A stretch of DNA of 64,000 nucleotides, from NCBI RefSeq assembly GCF_954871325.1, contig NC_088777.1:10579366-10643365 (forward strand), written 5' to 3'. Below, piece by piece: positions 23,641-36,227 of this stretch. Below the pieces are notes generated by a model. It was given only the letters and a program-made list of their open reading frames with translations. It ran no database searches and was not told the DNA's origin. This DNA is from Gordionus sp. m RMFG-2023. Lineage: Eukaryota > Nematomorpha > Gordioida > Chordodea > Parachordodidae. Numbering within the stretch: the stretch's first letter is position 1; the number at the start of each line of letters is the position of its first letter. The translations under genes were made by a program, and so were the position numbers.

Positions 23641-25129
23641 TGATACTTGCTCATTTTTGTTCTACAAGTATAGTTTTCATTTATATTATAGTCGTTAAAT
23701 ATTATGGGAAAAAGATTCTACTAACATTGTGTTGATAATCTCTGTGAATGTTGTACTAAAATTGCCGCAACTCTAGTTACATATGTATTATTTCTTATTT
23801 TTGGAATACCTAATTATGTATTTAAACGTGATACGTGATAATTAAGCGCTATCCCTATAATGTTATACACACACACGGTAGATTTCCAAGCGGTCGTTTT
23901 GCGGAACATTCACATAAAATATATTTTTAATTGTAAAATTAAAATAGTTTTTTTTATAAAATTTTATCTTGTTTACATTCTTATATATTAAGATCGTAGG
24001 TTTTTTTTATAAATTAATATATTTTAATAAATCAAGATGTTATTTTATTTTGAAAAATAGTTGCCGACTATGAAACTAATTATAAAAAATAATAGGCGGA
24101 TAATTAAGCAATTCAAAATCCCGGAAGGCCGAATTTTTTTTAGCACTTTTTATATTTCTACCGCAATTTTCATATTTCTCCCGCATAATAACAAATTTCT
24201 CCCGCAATTTGAAAATTTTGACCTGGCAACCCTGGTCTGGGGCCGAAGCCCCAGTAACTTTTTAATCCCCCCCCTTTAAAAATCCTGGCTACGCCTATGA
24301 TTTGATTGAACTCAATAAGGACCGAAGGGAGGGAGGGGGTAACGATATTAAATTTATCTGCCAAGCACTAGCAACTGTTCAGGTCAGACCAGGTTAATTT
24401 CGCTAATATTTGATAATTTATGATTTATTGACAGCATTGTTGAAGAGATAATATTTTTTCGTTTTCGAGAGAACTCCCCGAAACAATTTCATAAAAAAAT
24501 ACCCATTAATATATTATATAATTAAATGGTTTGTTAGTTACTGCCAGGTCACATATTGCAATTTTCTAAACAATAACCAAATTTTCTATACAAGGATCAG
24601 TTGTTTTAAAAATATTTAAAGATTTATATAATATATATATATATTAAGAGGTAAATTCCCACGTTCATTTTCTGATCTACAATATACCATAACACCATTG
24701 CGCACATTCAAGGTTAGTAGCTTCAGAATAATAAAAACGCCAAATAACAATATTTTGACATATATTATAATTATATGTGGCACTAGACTTGCCATTCTTT
24801 TTGCGGAATTTTTAAAGATTAATTGTTAAAAGCAGGACTACGCGGAGCAAACGTTACTACATTTTATATAACACGTTTGTGCCAAAAATATTATAATTTT
24901 ATAGAATTAGTTAAATTTCTAATCATATTGCAAATTAATTATTTATACAAAAGTAGTAATATTTTTAAGCCAAAATTTAGAAAAAAAAAATAGATATAAT
25001 TTTTTTAATTCAGTTTCGAATAAATTAAACGATAAGATTATTTTTATGATATATTCTTTGAGCAAAATAGGCTTCAGTAGCTATAAGATTCAATGGTTTT
25101 TATAATTTAAGGCCAATGATTTATATATG
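23641..25129. other. Spacer with transposon-end remnants
   Basis: No gene recognised. CCCCCCCTTTAAAAATCC followed by TGGCTACGCC at about 24268-24295 is a hAT-type terminus like that at 5853-5878, but no partner end was found. ACGTGATACGTGATAAT (23829) matches in reverse complement the sequence at about 32350. Confidence 0.45.
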
Positions 25130-25346
25130 TTAGCGGCAATGTGTTTCTCCCAGTAATATTTTATTTTTCAACTTAAATCATTTGAGTTTTTTTATTTAAA
25201 TTTAAGATCTGATATTACAGGAATATCACATTTGGGATACTTATTCTATGAATTTCATATAATTGTACCCTGAATCTTTGAACTTAATATAATTTATATT
25301 AGTTTTTCCATAGATTTTTTATATAAATCCGGCCTTGATTGAATAG
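25130..25346. repeat. Left half of a MITE-like repeat, split by insertion
   Basis: From AGCGGCAATGTGTTT to ATAGATTTTTTATATAAATCC it matches, in reverse complement, 62030-62176. Its other half seems to be at about 32363-32560, on the far side of the LINE/hAT insertion. Confidence 0.5.
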
Positions 25347-26199
25347 AAGTTGTCGTTATTTCTCATTTTATTTTTATACTTTAGCAAATCCATTTCCTTA
25401 TACTATTAATTCAAATAGGTGATAGCTTGAACGTTTTTCATTATCTCAATCTAAATTATTGTGTTAGCTGTAGTTTCCAAAATTTTTCCTTTTTACGTAA
25501 ATTTTTAACTTCTTGGTTTCAAACTAATATACAGATATGGAGGTATACTTTATTATAGTAATATTAATACCTTTGAAAATTTTCTTTTATCCTCTTATAT
25601 TTTTCATATACACTTCTAACCGGCAGTGTTGACCCTCAATTTTATTTTTCTGTTTTATTTTATTCTGCTTTTTATTTTTCAATTTATTTAATATATCTTT
25701 AATTGATTAATTATTCCCAGTTGCGTTTTATTAAAAACTAATCTATATGAAATATTTAGAATAAATAAAAAAAAATTTATATTAATCTTCAGCTAACAAA
25801 AATTTATAGGACAAGGATAATTCAAACACAGCTCCCTTATTAATTTATAGATCTCTAGTTGAGTCATTTCAGCATGTTTATACATTCATAAGTTTAAATG
25901 AAACCTTGATTTAAATATAGATTAATAACTTTCGTTTAATAAGCTTAATTAGCTTTTTTTAACATACTCTATAATATCTATCATGAATTCGTTTGGCAGA
26001 CTTATTTATACCGTATTGATTATAATTAAAATGATTTAATTTGTGTAAAACCTTAAAGTAAACGGTATGTTAGTCTTTTTAGCAATATACTACTTTGGTT
26101 TATATTTTTGTACGCATTTTGATAGCGTTAAAGGTTTAATAGGAATTTTACCTTCGTCTTTGATTATTTGTATAAATTTTTGTATGTATTATTGATAGC

Positions 26200-29125
26200 G
26201 TCAAATTGGTTTAAAGAAAATTTACTTTTAACTTCACTTAATATAAATGGCTTAAAAAGCAAACTAACAATTCTTCTTAGACTGATGGCGGAAGAGAAAA
26301 TGGATATAATTGCGATACTAGAAACCCACTCTAAGGATAATAATATGGCCAATTTTAGTAATTTCATATACAGTTCGGGCACTACTTTAAATAGCTGGTC
26401 AGGGATCGCCTTTTTGATTAGTAAGAGAGTACACAAATTTGTAGATAAATTTGTAGATAAATTTGTACCCATTTCGGAAAGATGTGGTTTGCTGTATCTA
26501 AACACCTGGTTTAAACGAACGATCCTAATCAATGTCTATGCCCCTCCTCACAGAAGGGATAGACTCTCCTTTCTAGACGATCTTGAAAACATTGTATGCT
26601 CACTCCCTAGGAGCCGCAATCTGATAATCTTGGGCGATTTAAATATCAAAATTGGGAAGGAGGAGTCCTTTATAACTGTTGGAGTAATTGGAAATGCGGC
26701 CATCCCACAGCCAAATGGTGAGGATAGCAGGAAGCTTTTGGATCTGTGTAAGAGCCTAAACCTTAAAATTGAAAACACCTTTTTTCTCCATAGTGAAAGA
26801 AACACATTAACCTATAGGAGAAATAATATCACCTCTCAAATCGATTTCTTTATTTCCAACATTCATGGCTGGTTTACCGATGTTAGGGCCTTGCTAAACA
26901 TTAATATTTCTGATCATAAGCTAGTCAGAGGAAGTATCACCATAAGAAATTTATGGGGCAACTCTAGACGACTAGCCATCTCAAATCAACCTAGTCCACC
27001 CCCCTGGATAATAAAAGCAAGGAATCTACAGTGTTCAGAAGTTAAGCTCCTTTTAGTTCAAAACTTAAGAGCTAGGATGGCGTTAAATCATGGTTCATCG
27101 GAATCAGAATCCATGGAATAATGTTGGTTGTCCTTTAAAAATATTTTATTTGGAGCTTGCAACGATCTCCCAAGCATTAACAGGTCCTTCCAGAGACATG
27201 AGTGGCTATCCGAAGACACCATTCTGATAATAGCGGAACTAAAGTCAAGTGAAAGACGGGATGGTAACCTTTGGACTACGATTCATAGGCTTATTAGGAA
27301 AGATAGAAGGATCTACATTGCAAAAAAAGCATTTGAGATCGATAGAGACATGAAGGACAACAGGACCTTTGATGTTTGTAAAAAGCTTAAACACTTCTGT
27401 AGCGCTAAAGTGTTTAAACCTCTCCCGTCTATCAAACTAGACAATAACTTCCTGATTACAGACCCAGATGTACAGATCTCCCATTGTGGCAGAAATAACT
27501 AAAACCATTAATAGGCTAAGGAACATAAAATCCCCAGGTCACGACAACATATTGGGAGAACATCTAAAAGCTGCCCCTTCAGAGGTCTCCCAGCTTTTGC
27601 TGGGGTTGTTTAATAAGATTTGGCATACAGGGAAAATGCCTGGAGATTGGAACCTAACTATCTTTTACAATTTCCCTAAAATTCCTAACCCTACTAAATT
27701 CTAAGATTATAGAGCAATTGCCCTTACCTCCATAGTATCAAAAGTCTTTATGATCCTTTTAAAAAACCGAATCCTAGCATCCTCCCCTAACCTATTATCC
27801 AAATACATTTGTGCATATCGCCCAAACAGAAATATAAACGAACCAATCTTGGCGCTGAAGATAATTGTACAAAAGTGTGAAATATATAAATTACCTTTTT
27901 ATTTTATATTCATTGATTTCAAACGCGCTTTCGACAGCATCACTCATGATACCTTGTGGGCTATTCTAGCGAGATGTGGTATAGAAGCCAATATTATCAA
28001 GATTTTAGGGATGCATTATAGTAATCTCATGGCTTCATTTAAAATCTTAAATAAAGTTTCACTTCATTTCAGAACAAAAATAGGAGTTAAGCAAGGCTGT
28101 GTCGCCTTTCCACTACTGTTCAATATAGTAATGAATAATGTAATTACTGATACATTAGGGGCAGCCAATCTTCTAGAACTTGGATCTAATCAGCCGTGGT
28201 TTTTGGAAAACAGGGCGATTAGTTTGCTGATGACTTGGTCTTGATTGCAAAAAACTTGGAGGAGGCTAACAATTTGGTCTTGATACTAAACACTTTTAGC
28301 CTTAAGGTTGGATTAGATATTAACTTTGATAAGACTGTAATCATGCCATCGTCTCATGCTCCCCCTCTGGGAGATTGGTTTTGGAGGAAAAGTTGTCAAA
28401 GTAGTGTCTTTCTATAAATATCTTGAAGTGAACATCGACAATAAAGGCAGTTGTAAAGATGAACTGAGATTCCGAATTCAGAATGCTAGAGCTGCTTTTT
28501 ACAAATATTTTAAGCTATGGACTAGGGAGATATCGGTGTTCACTAGGCTAAGAATTTTCAACTCTTCTATCATTCTAATCCTCCTCTACGGGGGTGATAC
28601 ATGGGAGATAACTAAGACGGAGACAAAGAGATTTCAAACGTTTGTTAATAAATGCTTAAGAAGGCGTCTTTTACCCCAACATCATTTCGAACGACAACCT
28701 TTGGAGAAGGCCTAAACATACTCCGGTACATGCAACTCTAAAGAAAAAGCGTATAACCTTCTTCGCCTATATTCTGAGGAATCATAGCAATAACAGCCTA
28801 GTCCTTGATGCCATAAATTGGCTATACTTCTTCAACGGCAAATCCTATGGAAAGTTTAAAAGATTATTGTATTATAGGGCAATGAAAGACATCATGGATA
28901 TGAACTTAAACACTAAACAATTTCTAAGGCTAAATAAGAATAAGAGATCAATAAAGAAACTGCTTAAAATCAAATCAAATTATTTAAATCTCCCATAAAC
29001 TTCTCCTAAAACAGGTTATTTTACTATATCTTTTTATCTCCTCTTCTCCTTGTCTACTTTTCTTTTTCTTCTCAATCTTACTTCTTCTTTTCATAACCTA
29101 CTCTACATTTCTCACCATGCTTTTA
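26200..29125 (+). mobile_element. APE-type non-LTR retrotransposon (RTE-like LINE)
   Basis: Endonuclease and reverse transcriptase in one long coding stretch on the plus strand. Domain order and the C-terminal LLYGGDTWEIT...NKCLRRR block resemble RTE/CR1-like LINEs. The 3' UTR is interrupted by the hAT element at 29134 and appears to resume at 31913. Confidence 0.8.
26213..28998 (+). pseudogene. LINE endonuclease-reverse transcriptase
   Basis: The N-terminus is an apurinic-type endonuclease: LTSLNINGLKSK, IIAILETHSKD, LINVYAPPH, ILGDLNIKIG, QIDFFISN and ISDHKLVRGS, all expected metal-binding or catalytic motifs. A small in-frame expansion repeats KFVD near 26440-26465. Reverse transcriptase follows with KSPGHDNI, FIDFKRAFDSI, GVKQGC and, in another frame, FADDLVLIA at about 28225. 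The C-terminus extends to KLLKIKSNYLNLP at 28998. Breaks: TAA at 27119, a shift near 27480, TAA at 27702, and shifts near 28215, 28360 and 28700. So it is a fairly complete but dead copy. It lies in the left IR2 arm only. Confidence 0.8.
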
Positions 29126-29133
29126 TGTATTAC

Positions 29134-31904
29134 TAGACCTGTGGGCCGATGTCTAATTGACGGCGGCGGTTTTTTTAAAATTTTTTATCGGCGTTCGGCG
29201 GCGCACCGATATCGCCGCCACCTACTAAATTGTCGGCGGCGGCGCGATATATATTTTAAAAAAAATTTTAAATAAATTTAATTTATAAATCAATGTATTA
29301 CATTTTTTTATAATTTGGCGCTCTTTTCTAACACATTGTTAACATAGTTTATTTCTTAAATTATTTCCTGTCTCACTTCAATTTAAATTCATGTATTTTC
29401 TCATTCTCAAAAATAGACTAAGGAATTGCATTTTCACTCAGATCAGAGTCACATAAACAACACATATTAGTAATATTCTATTGATTTTTATTATAACAAA
29501 TATATATTTGGTATGCAAACAAAATATTAAGTAAGTAATATAATAAATCAGAATTCAGATTTAGCTAAATTATAATTATCATGAATAAATAGAATTTTAT
29601 CAAGATTGGTGGGACATAAAGAAGTTCTTTTTGCAATGAGTATTAATCCAGCAATGGAAAAAATTCTATCGCTGGGTGTACTGGTTGCAGGTATACAAAG
29701 AACCTCCCTAGCTAAATTAGCAAGCCTAGGAAGTTCCAGTTGCTTTTTCTTCTAAAGGTTAATGCATCCTCTTCTGGGATATTATTTTGGCTTAGCAAAA
29801 TATGGCATTCTTGTTCTAAATTACTTATATTGTTATAATCACTGCCTGGAATGGGATGTTTACGAGCTATTTTGGCGATATAAGAACTGGAAGTCTCCCC
29901 ATTATCTTCAACTTGGATTTCACTTTGTGCATATCATTTTCTAAAAGATGTCTTGTTAAAAATTGCAATGATGTAGTAGAATTTGAATTTAAATATTCTG
30001 ACACAATTTTCAGATTTGAAATCTGGGATCAAGGAGAGTCGATCTAATGTTCAAAATATAATTTTATTAATAAAAATATATAATAACTTGACAGTAATGG
30101 GAAACCTATGGTCAAGCTTTTTTTGCATATTTTCTTTTAAACAAATAATATCTGAGGAATCAGATATATTGATCTGTATGTGGGTTTCTATTTCACTGCG
30201 AAATAATAACCCTAGATTTATAGTCGATCCCTTTTGGAAGGAAAGAAATTCCACCGACTCTCGGAATGGAATTAATACGGCATAAAGCTCGTCAATCATA
30301 TCCCATTCATTATTAAAAAGTTTTAAACATTGTTTTCCTATTTTATTCAAAACATTATTAATAGGATTTTTGTTCACGCTACGAACACTTTCTAGCATAA
30401 TTAATATGCTGTGCCAGCGGGTAGGGCAATTTAATTTTAACGTTTTTGTATTATATAGATTGGTTGGTGTAATGACATTTCTATTATCCGCTTCGTTATC
30501 AAAATGGTCATCAAGGTATGGATCAGAATCATCAATATCCAAGATATGACCTGTCTCATAAATTGACTGGAGACATTTACGATGCTCATCTTCAATTTCA
30601 CATTCCAAATCAGCTACTCGATATCTGAGGGCTGAAATAATTTCTCTAATATTTTTAAGGAGATTATCAATTCTGGCAACTTTTTTTATGCCATCAACTG
30701 TAACCAAATTATGTAGTCCATGGCCTAAGCATAAATGATGCTCATAATCCCCCAATCTGACGCTTCTTTTGACATTTGCCCCTGCATCAGTTACCATTTG
30801 TATTATTTTGGCTTTTAAATGAAACTCCTCTTCGATACCATCAATCTCCGATAATATGGTTTCCCCAGTATGCTTTTGAGTCACATTTCGGGTTGCCAGG
30901 GTAAAATATTTTAAATCAAAATTTTCATCTAAATGATGAAGACTAAATGTAATATAATTTCGCCGCTTGAAATGATGTCCATAAATCAAAAGTAATGGAA
31001 CAGAATTTTGGACCAGCATGAATCAGGTTTAAAACATACATGAAAAAGTTCTCAAAATAAGAGCTGACAAAACAAACTAAAAAATTTAGTTGTTTTGAAC
31101 AAATAGAGCTTAATAAAATTAATTTAACAAACCAGTTAAAAATTTAAAATGAATATTAATAAACATTAATACTAACCTAAGAGCCATTTTTTATCTTTTA
31201 TATTCTTGCTACATGTTGGCGTTGGCTTTAGAAACATTTTTAGAGTTTGAATGGATTTATTATTATTAGTTTTTTCTGATATTTTATGCACATTAATTAA
31301 GTGACGAGAAAGGTTACTCGTACTTATATTTTTGCTATAACATTTGATATCATAACTAAAATATAAATTATATATAAATATAAGTCTAAAATTAAAATAA
31401 ATTACTGTGAAAATGGATTATTTTTATCCGAATCTTCCTCATCTTTTTTCCCCAATTTTAAACAAGGTTCACAATAAATATAATCAGGCATTATCGTGCT
31501 TTTCTTATTCTCATTCTTCAAAATAAGATTTCCAAAGTACTTCCACACATAACTTGATTTTTGATTAACAGAGAGAGTTGTTATTTCATAATTGTATATA
31601 GGGTGGTTTAAAACGCGCAAATCCATAAAAATAATGAATATAGCCGAAATTAATATGGTGTATGAATGAATGTAAATGATATACACTATTCTATTATATA
31701 AAGCAATAGAATACAATTCATGTTTTATTATATTAATGTTAATATTCAAATTTAAATAATAATAATTTAATATATAAATATAATTAAACAACATTCTAAA
31801 TATTATACACGCCGCGCCGCCGCCATAAAAAAAATCGGCGGCTAGCCGGCTCACGCCGCTGATCTCAATCGGCGGCTGTTCCGGCGTGAATAAAATTGCG
31901 GCTA
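29134..31904 (-). mobile_element. BED-finger hAT transposon with 8-bp target duplication
   Basis: Flanked by TGTATTAC on both sides (29126-29133 and 31905-31912). The ends are rich in CGGCGGCG-type motifs (29160-29240 and 31810-31880), strikingly GC-rich in this genome. Terminal repeats are weak (TAGACC against TAGCCG). It is inserted in the 3' flank of the LINE, so it is younger than that insertion. Confidence 0.8.
29548..31626 (-). pseudogene. hAT transposase with BED zinc finger
   Basis: Transposase on the minus strand. ATG at 31626 leads into a BED zinc finger: SSYVWKYFGNL, YCEPCLKLG, then after a 50-bp intron (31356-31405, GTAATT...TTTTAG) KCYSKNIST and SRHLINVH, supplying the Cys2...His2 ligands. 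After a further intron the RNase H-like core (31019-30051) has MVTDAGANVKRSV with a catalytic Asp, HHLCLGHGLHNLV and LNCPTRWHS. The C-terminus (about 29760-29548) reads LPRLANLAREV, PATSTPSDRIFSIAG and ILFIHDNY, the hAT dimerisation motif, to a TGA at 29548. The usual SER triplet is SDR here. The core is long and open, with a few breaks between 30050 and 29760. Looks recently active, now defective. Confidence 0.8.
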
Positions 31905-32362
31905 TGTATTACTGACTAGTTTTGCCTATTCACTGGAATTTTCACCTATTTAAACAATTTCCGGTAAACCCATTAGCTTTTTCTTATTTTTCATGAATAA
32001 ATTCTAATTTCAAATGATATAAACACATTCTCAATTATTGATAAAAATTATTAAGGCTTACATTAGATGTTAAATTTAAAATTAGCCACCACCCACCCTT
32101 AAAGTAATTAAATTATTTTTGCAGTACTTAGGTATAGGCTTTTGTTTTGCTCATTTCTTTTTGTTTATTAGCCTATAGACTTTTAAGCAACAGTTCTAGG
32201 ATTGTTGCGCGTACAAGTACGTGCGGCTTGCCCACAAACGTGTGAAGGGCTTCTCATTTTTCTCCCCTTAATTAACTAACCAGTTTGATGGATTTTTGAG
32301 GAAAACCTAGCGTAGCTCTGTTGTATCCACAACCAGAGGGCGAAAACGCTTTTATCACGTAT

Positions 32363-32580
32363 CACGTAAATGCCTCAAATGTTAACGGCGAGTATATTAT
32401 TTTTTCATAGATTTTTTATATAAATTACAAATAACTCAAAGATAAACGGGAAATTGTCAACAATTCATAAGACATTCTAGATTGAATACATTTCCAGTAA
32501 AATCAGATTGTCTTGAAGTTAAAAAAAGAATACTACTGGGAAAAAACACGTTGCCGCTACATAATATAGAAATGTTTATC
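32363..32580. repeat. Right half of the split MITE-like repeat
   Basis: Matches 61832-62050 in reverse complement, including CAAATGTTAACGGCGAG and the AACACGTTGCCGCT end. Confidence 0.5.
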
Positions 32581-32648
32581 AGGTATATATATATGTATAT
32601 AATATAAATGAATGACTAATATTATTTTGTCGAGTTTGGTGGTTTAAT

Positions 32649-33184
32649 GTGTAGCATCATAACTATTGCATAATTATGTTGTTTTACTCGCCTACTTTTT
32701 CTTTGTTTATTTCTAATATTAAATAACAAAATTTGTACAATCATTAAGAAAGGTTAAGAGATAGAAAATTGTTCCTATCACTTAAAGAAAGTAGTCCTGA
32801 AAGGGAAGTCCGAACAATTAAATAAAATTTCTTGCAATTAGAATATGCTAATAATTTCGGGAAGGCCTGATTTGTAGAAGCAGGAATCCAGAGCGAAACG
32901 AATATTGGTTTGGATTGTGTAGCATCATAATCTATTACATAATTTTGTTGATTAACTCGCCTACTTTTTCTTTGTTTATTTCTATTATTAAATAACAAAA
33001 TTTGTACAATCATTAAGAAGGTTAAGGGATAGAAAATTGTTCCTATCACTTGAAGAAAGCAGTCCTGAAAGGGAAGTCCAAACAATAAAATAATAATTTC
33101 TTGCAATTAGAATATGCTAATAATTTTCGGGAAGACCTGATTTGTAGAAGCAGGAATCCAGAGCGAAACGAATATCGGTTGGTT
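32649..33184. repeat. 268-bp tandem duplication, left IR2 arm only
   Basis: GTGTAGCATCAT starts units at 32649 and 32917; both run to GAGCGAAACGAATAT(T/C)GG. The right arm (about 61540-61770) has a single unit, so the duplication arose after the arms formed. Confidence 0.9.
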
Positions 33185-34310
33185 CATGTTTAAGTTCAGA
33201 TAAAAATAACGGTTCCAGTTGCAGGTTCGTTTCATATAACTAAAAAATATAAGTTCGGTTTAAACCTCTACCCGTTCGAACTGTTTTATAAACAAATTTA
33301 TAATAGAATGGAGAAAACCATAAAAAATATATAAAACGCTTATTTAAATATATAATTCATAAATTGTTTAAAAAGTATTGAGCCTTACAATTAAAATATT
33401 TTTTATCTTAATCAAATTATATATCTATAAGGAGAAAGTGTAAATTTGATATTTGAAAAATATCTCTTTCCATGCAAACTTGAATAGCCAACAATGCTAT
33501 TATAACATCACAATTTATATAATTTAGGATAACGATTACTCTGATTTTTCCAATAGTTTAAAATATTCATTTCTTTATTTAGACGAGGTTCTTTAAGAAA
33601 ATAAAGTAAGATATTTATAATTCTAATCTTTCTAACTAATAGATTTTATTTGTGCCCATATATGTTCATATAATTCTTCTTCACGAATCTATGGCTTGAT
33701 GACATCCCAATTCTTTTAATTTGTTTTGGCTCTTGTTGCGATATTTTATTAATTAACGAGTTTTTTTGGTATCATTAAGAATACTATATGTAAATAATTT
33801 ATATATCTGATTTAATTTATCTCTAGACATGTATATGTTCTACCTGATTGGTGGTTTGCTATATAAAAGTGTACATATATAGGAGATATTTTATCACTAT
33901 TTTAGGGTTTGCAAGTCTTGTCTTATCGCCCATTATACTAATGCGCATTAAAGTCATTTAATCGACTTGCTAACCATAAAATATATGACACTACAGCTGA
34001 CTCCTATGATGTACTCATTAAAATTCATTTAATGCATTAATCCTCAATTTAGTAGTATATATACACATCATTGGCATCAATAGGCATAATATAAAAAAAG
34101 AAATTATTCCACAAAAGTGTGTAAAATAACAATATGCATAAATTAAAATTTTGTGAATTAATCAAAATTGAATGATAATAACTTTTAAACAATTCCGGTC
34201 AACCTGGTTCACTAGCTTTTCTAGAGGTTCGATTTAAAGCTTCAGGTTGGATAAAAAATAACGGTTAATATCGGTTTGATTAGTCTGGATCCATGGGTAA
34301 AAGTTAGTTT
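33170..34310. mobile_element. Decayed hAT element in the left IR2 arm
   Basis: Both ends carry related, inverted GGTT/AACC-rich blocks with TAAAAATAACGGTT. The interior, on the minus strand around 33410-33600, encodes decayed hAT dimerisation motifs, clearer in the right-arm copy at 61042-61260. Shared by both arms, so older than IR2. Limits approximate. Confidence 0.45.
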
Positions 34311-36227
34311 TCATTATTAGTTTCAAACTGTAAATAACTATCCTATTATTTCATGCGTACTGATTTTTAGAATTTATATTAAAAAGGTACACATCTGCTG
34401 CATATTATTACTAACCATTTTTTTAGTGAAGATTGTGTGGAAGAAATTGATATTTTATAAAAACTTTCTGCACTTTCTAATATTTAAAAAATTAAAATTT
34501 GGGTATTTTTTTCTGGTATCTATATTTCGAGGGTATTTTTATCCAGTGTCTTTTTGACCTGTCTACTTTTATTTGAGCTTTTATTTCCAGGACATCCAAC
34601 CGATTAGTGGAAATCGAGGCTGTAAGGCTACTGGGGCATATAGGCAAACGTCAATAAAGTTTTCATCTTTATAAATAAATGTTTCAAATTTGGTCAAAGC
34701 ATATATTTCTATAGGTACTATCTACCATATGTTTATTAGTAGTGGCAAGTTGCATCAAAGATATTGTTCAAAAACTAATTTTCCACTTTTCATCATCTTA
34801 TCTTTGATATTTTTTATCTAGAGGCAAAAGTACTCTTTAGAATTTTATGAAAAGATTTCTTAATATATATGCTACCTACTTTTTGCTAGAGCAATTTAAG
34901 CTAACTCACTACCCCTGGGGCTATAATGCAAAGGGTTATGGCAAATTTGTCAAACAAGAATATCCTGGAACAACGACAACACAAAATATAACTGTATTTT
35001 CTGCTTAGATTTTACACACTAAACCATGACATATTTACTGATTATATTCCAAATATTTTGGATGACGTTATTTCTGATGGTACCCAAAACCCAGCCAGGC
35101 TCAGAACATCCGTCTCACTATCTATTCATGATAGCAGATAATACCCATAGAAGATGGGTATGAATCAAGATCGTCCTTTAAACATACTAAAAAGGGTATA
35201 GGAGGAAATAGGAAGGGAAGAAAGGTAGGAGATATGGTTCTTCTAGCTAATTTTATTGACAATTTTGATTTCCTTTTGATGGAAAATATTTAGGGGGAGG
35301 AGTTACTTAAAAAATTGGGAGTGAAGAGTAAATATTTTTTAAGGAGGTAATATTGTCGTAGAGGTAGCCTATATCAAGACTATAATCCCAAAAATGAAAT
35401 AGGAAATAAAAATTGTTTTTATTGCGTAATGTGTAGCTTAAGTTAGAATGACATTAAAAGCTGCGTAGATTGGATATAGCTCCCCTTTATAGTGAAGACC
35501 TATTTTTTGAAAATTTTTATAATTTGTTTTAATTATGTTAAATTATAAGTAATTACAATAAAAAAAAATTTCATTAATTTTTATGGGTTTGCCATTTAAA
35601 CCAGAAGAGATTAATATCTTACTATTCTAAATAGTGTCCCCAGTATAAAAGGTAGAATGCTCCCGTTTTTTTTAAATTTTCTAGTCTAATGATGAGGTTA
35701 TTAAATGATGCAATTAGTAATCTTACAATAAAAATTATCGAAATAGAACAAAACACTTGCTATATAACTTCGGTTTCGGCTATTAAAAGTTTAGTTAATA
35801 AAAAATTTTTATCTTTCATGTTAAAAACTTTTTTGAAAATGCAAAACGATATCTTAAAAATTGCATATTTACAAATATATCCCAATTATTTGTCATATTG
35901 GAAATACTAATTAGGCTTTCAGTAACACATTTTATCTATTGATGGAATTGATAATCATTTTTCATCAAGATAAAAATAAATTTCATATCCATACCCCATA
36001 AAAAAAGGCTAGCTTCTAACACCCATAGTCAAATAATGTAAATATTTCTGATTCATCAGTCATTCTTAACGGACTATCTGCTAGAAGATAATAATAGAAA
36101 TAATTTTATTTTTATTAAAAAAAAAAGGATATAAAATAGAAACATAAAATTATACCACTTACATTGTAAAATATCATTTAATTAATGTAAGAATATAGTA
36201 CATAATTTTAAAATAATTCAATTTATA
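34311..36227. other. IR2 left inner arm, unassigned
   Basis: No gene recognised. Around 35010-35160 the plus strand reads coding-like DIFTDYIPNILDDVISDG and NPARLRTSVSLSIHD between stops, perhaps an old unidentified mobile-element protein. 35689-35910 is an open frame with no recognisable features. All is mirrored at about 53413-55330. Confidence 0.4.

Larger units (their letters stand above)
25347..32362. mobile_element. Insertion in IR2 left arm: LINE plus nested hAT
   Basis: Arm sequence ends at AAATCC and resumes at TAAATGCCTCAAATG. Between lie an APE-type LINE (coding from about 26200 to 28998) and a hAT element (29134-31904). Flanks 25347-26200 and 31913-32362 may be LINE UTRs or separate material. 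Exact insertion points are inferred by comparison with the right arm. Confidence 0.55.

Noticed and set aside
35689-35910. 73-residue open frame mirrored at 53730-53951
   Set aside because: Mirroring comes from the inverted repeat. Composition is AT-driven and no family is recognised.
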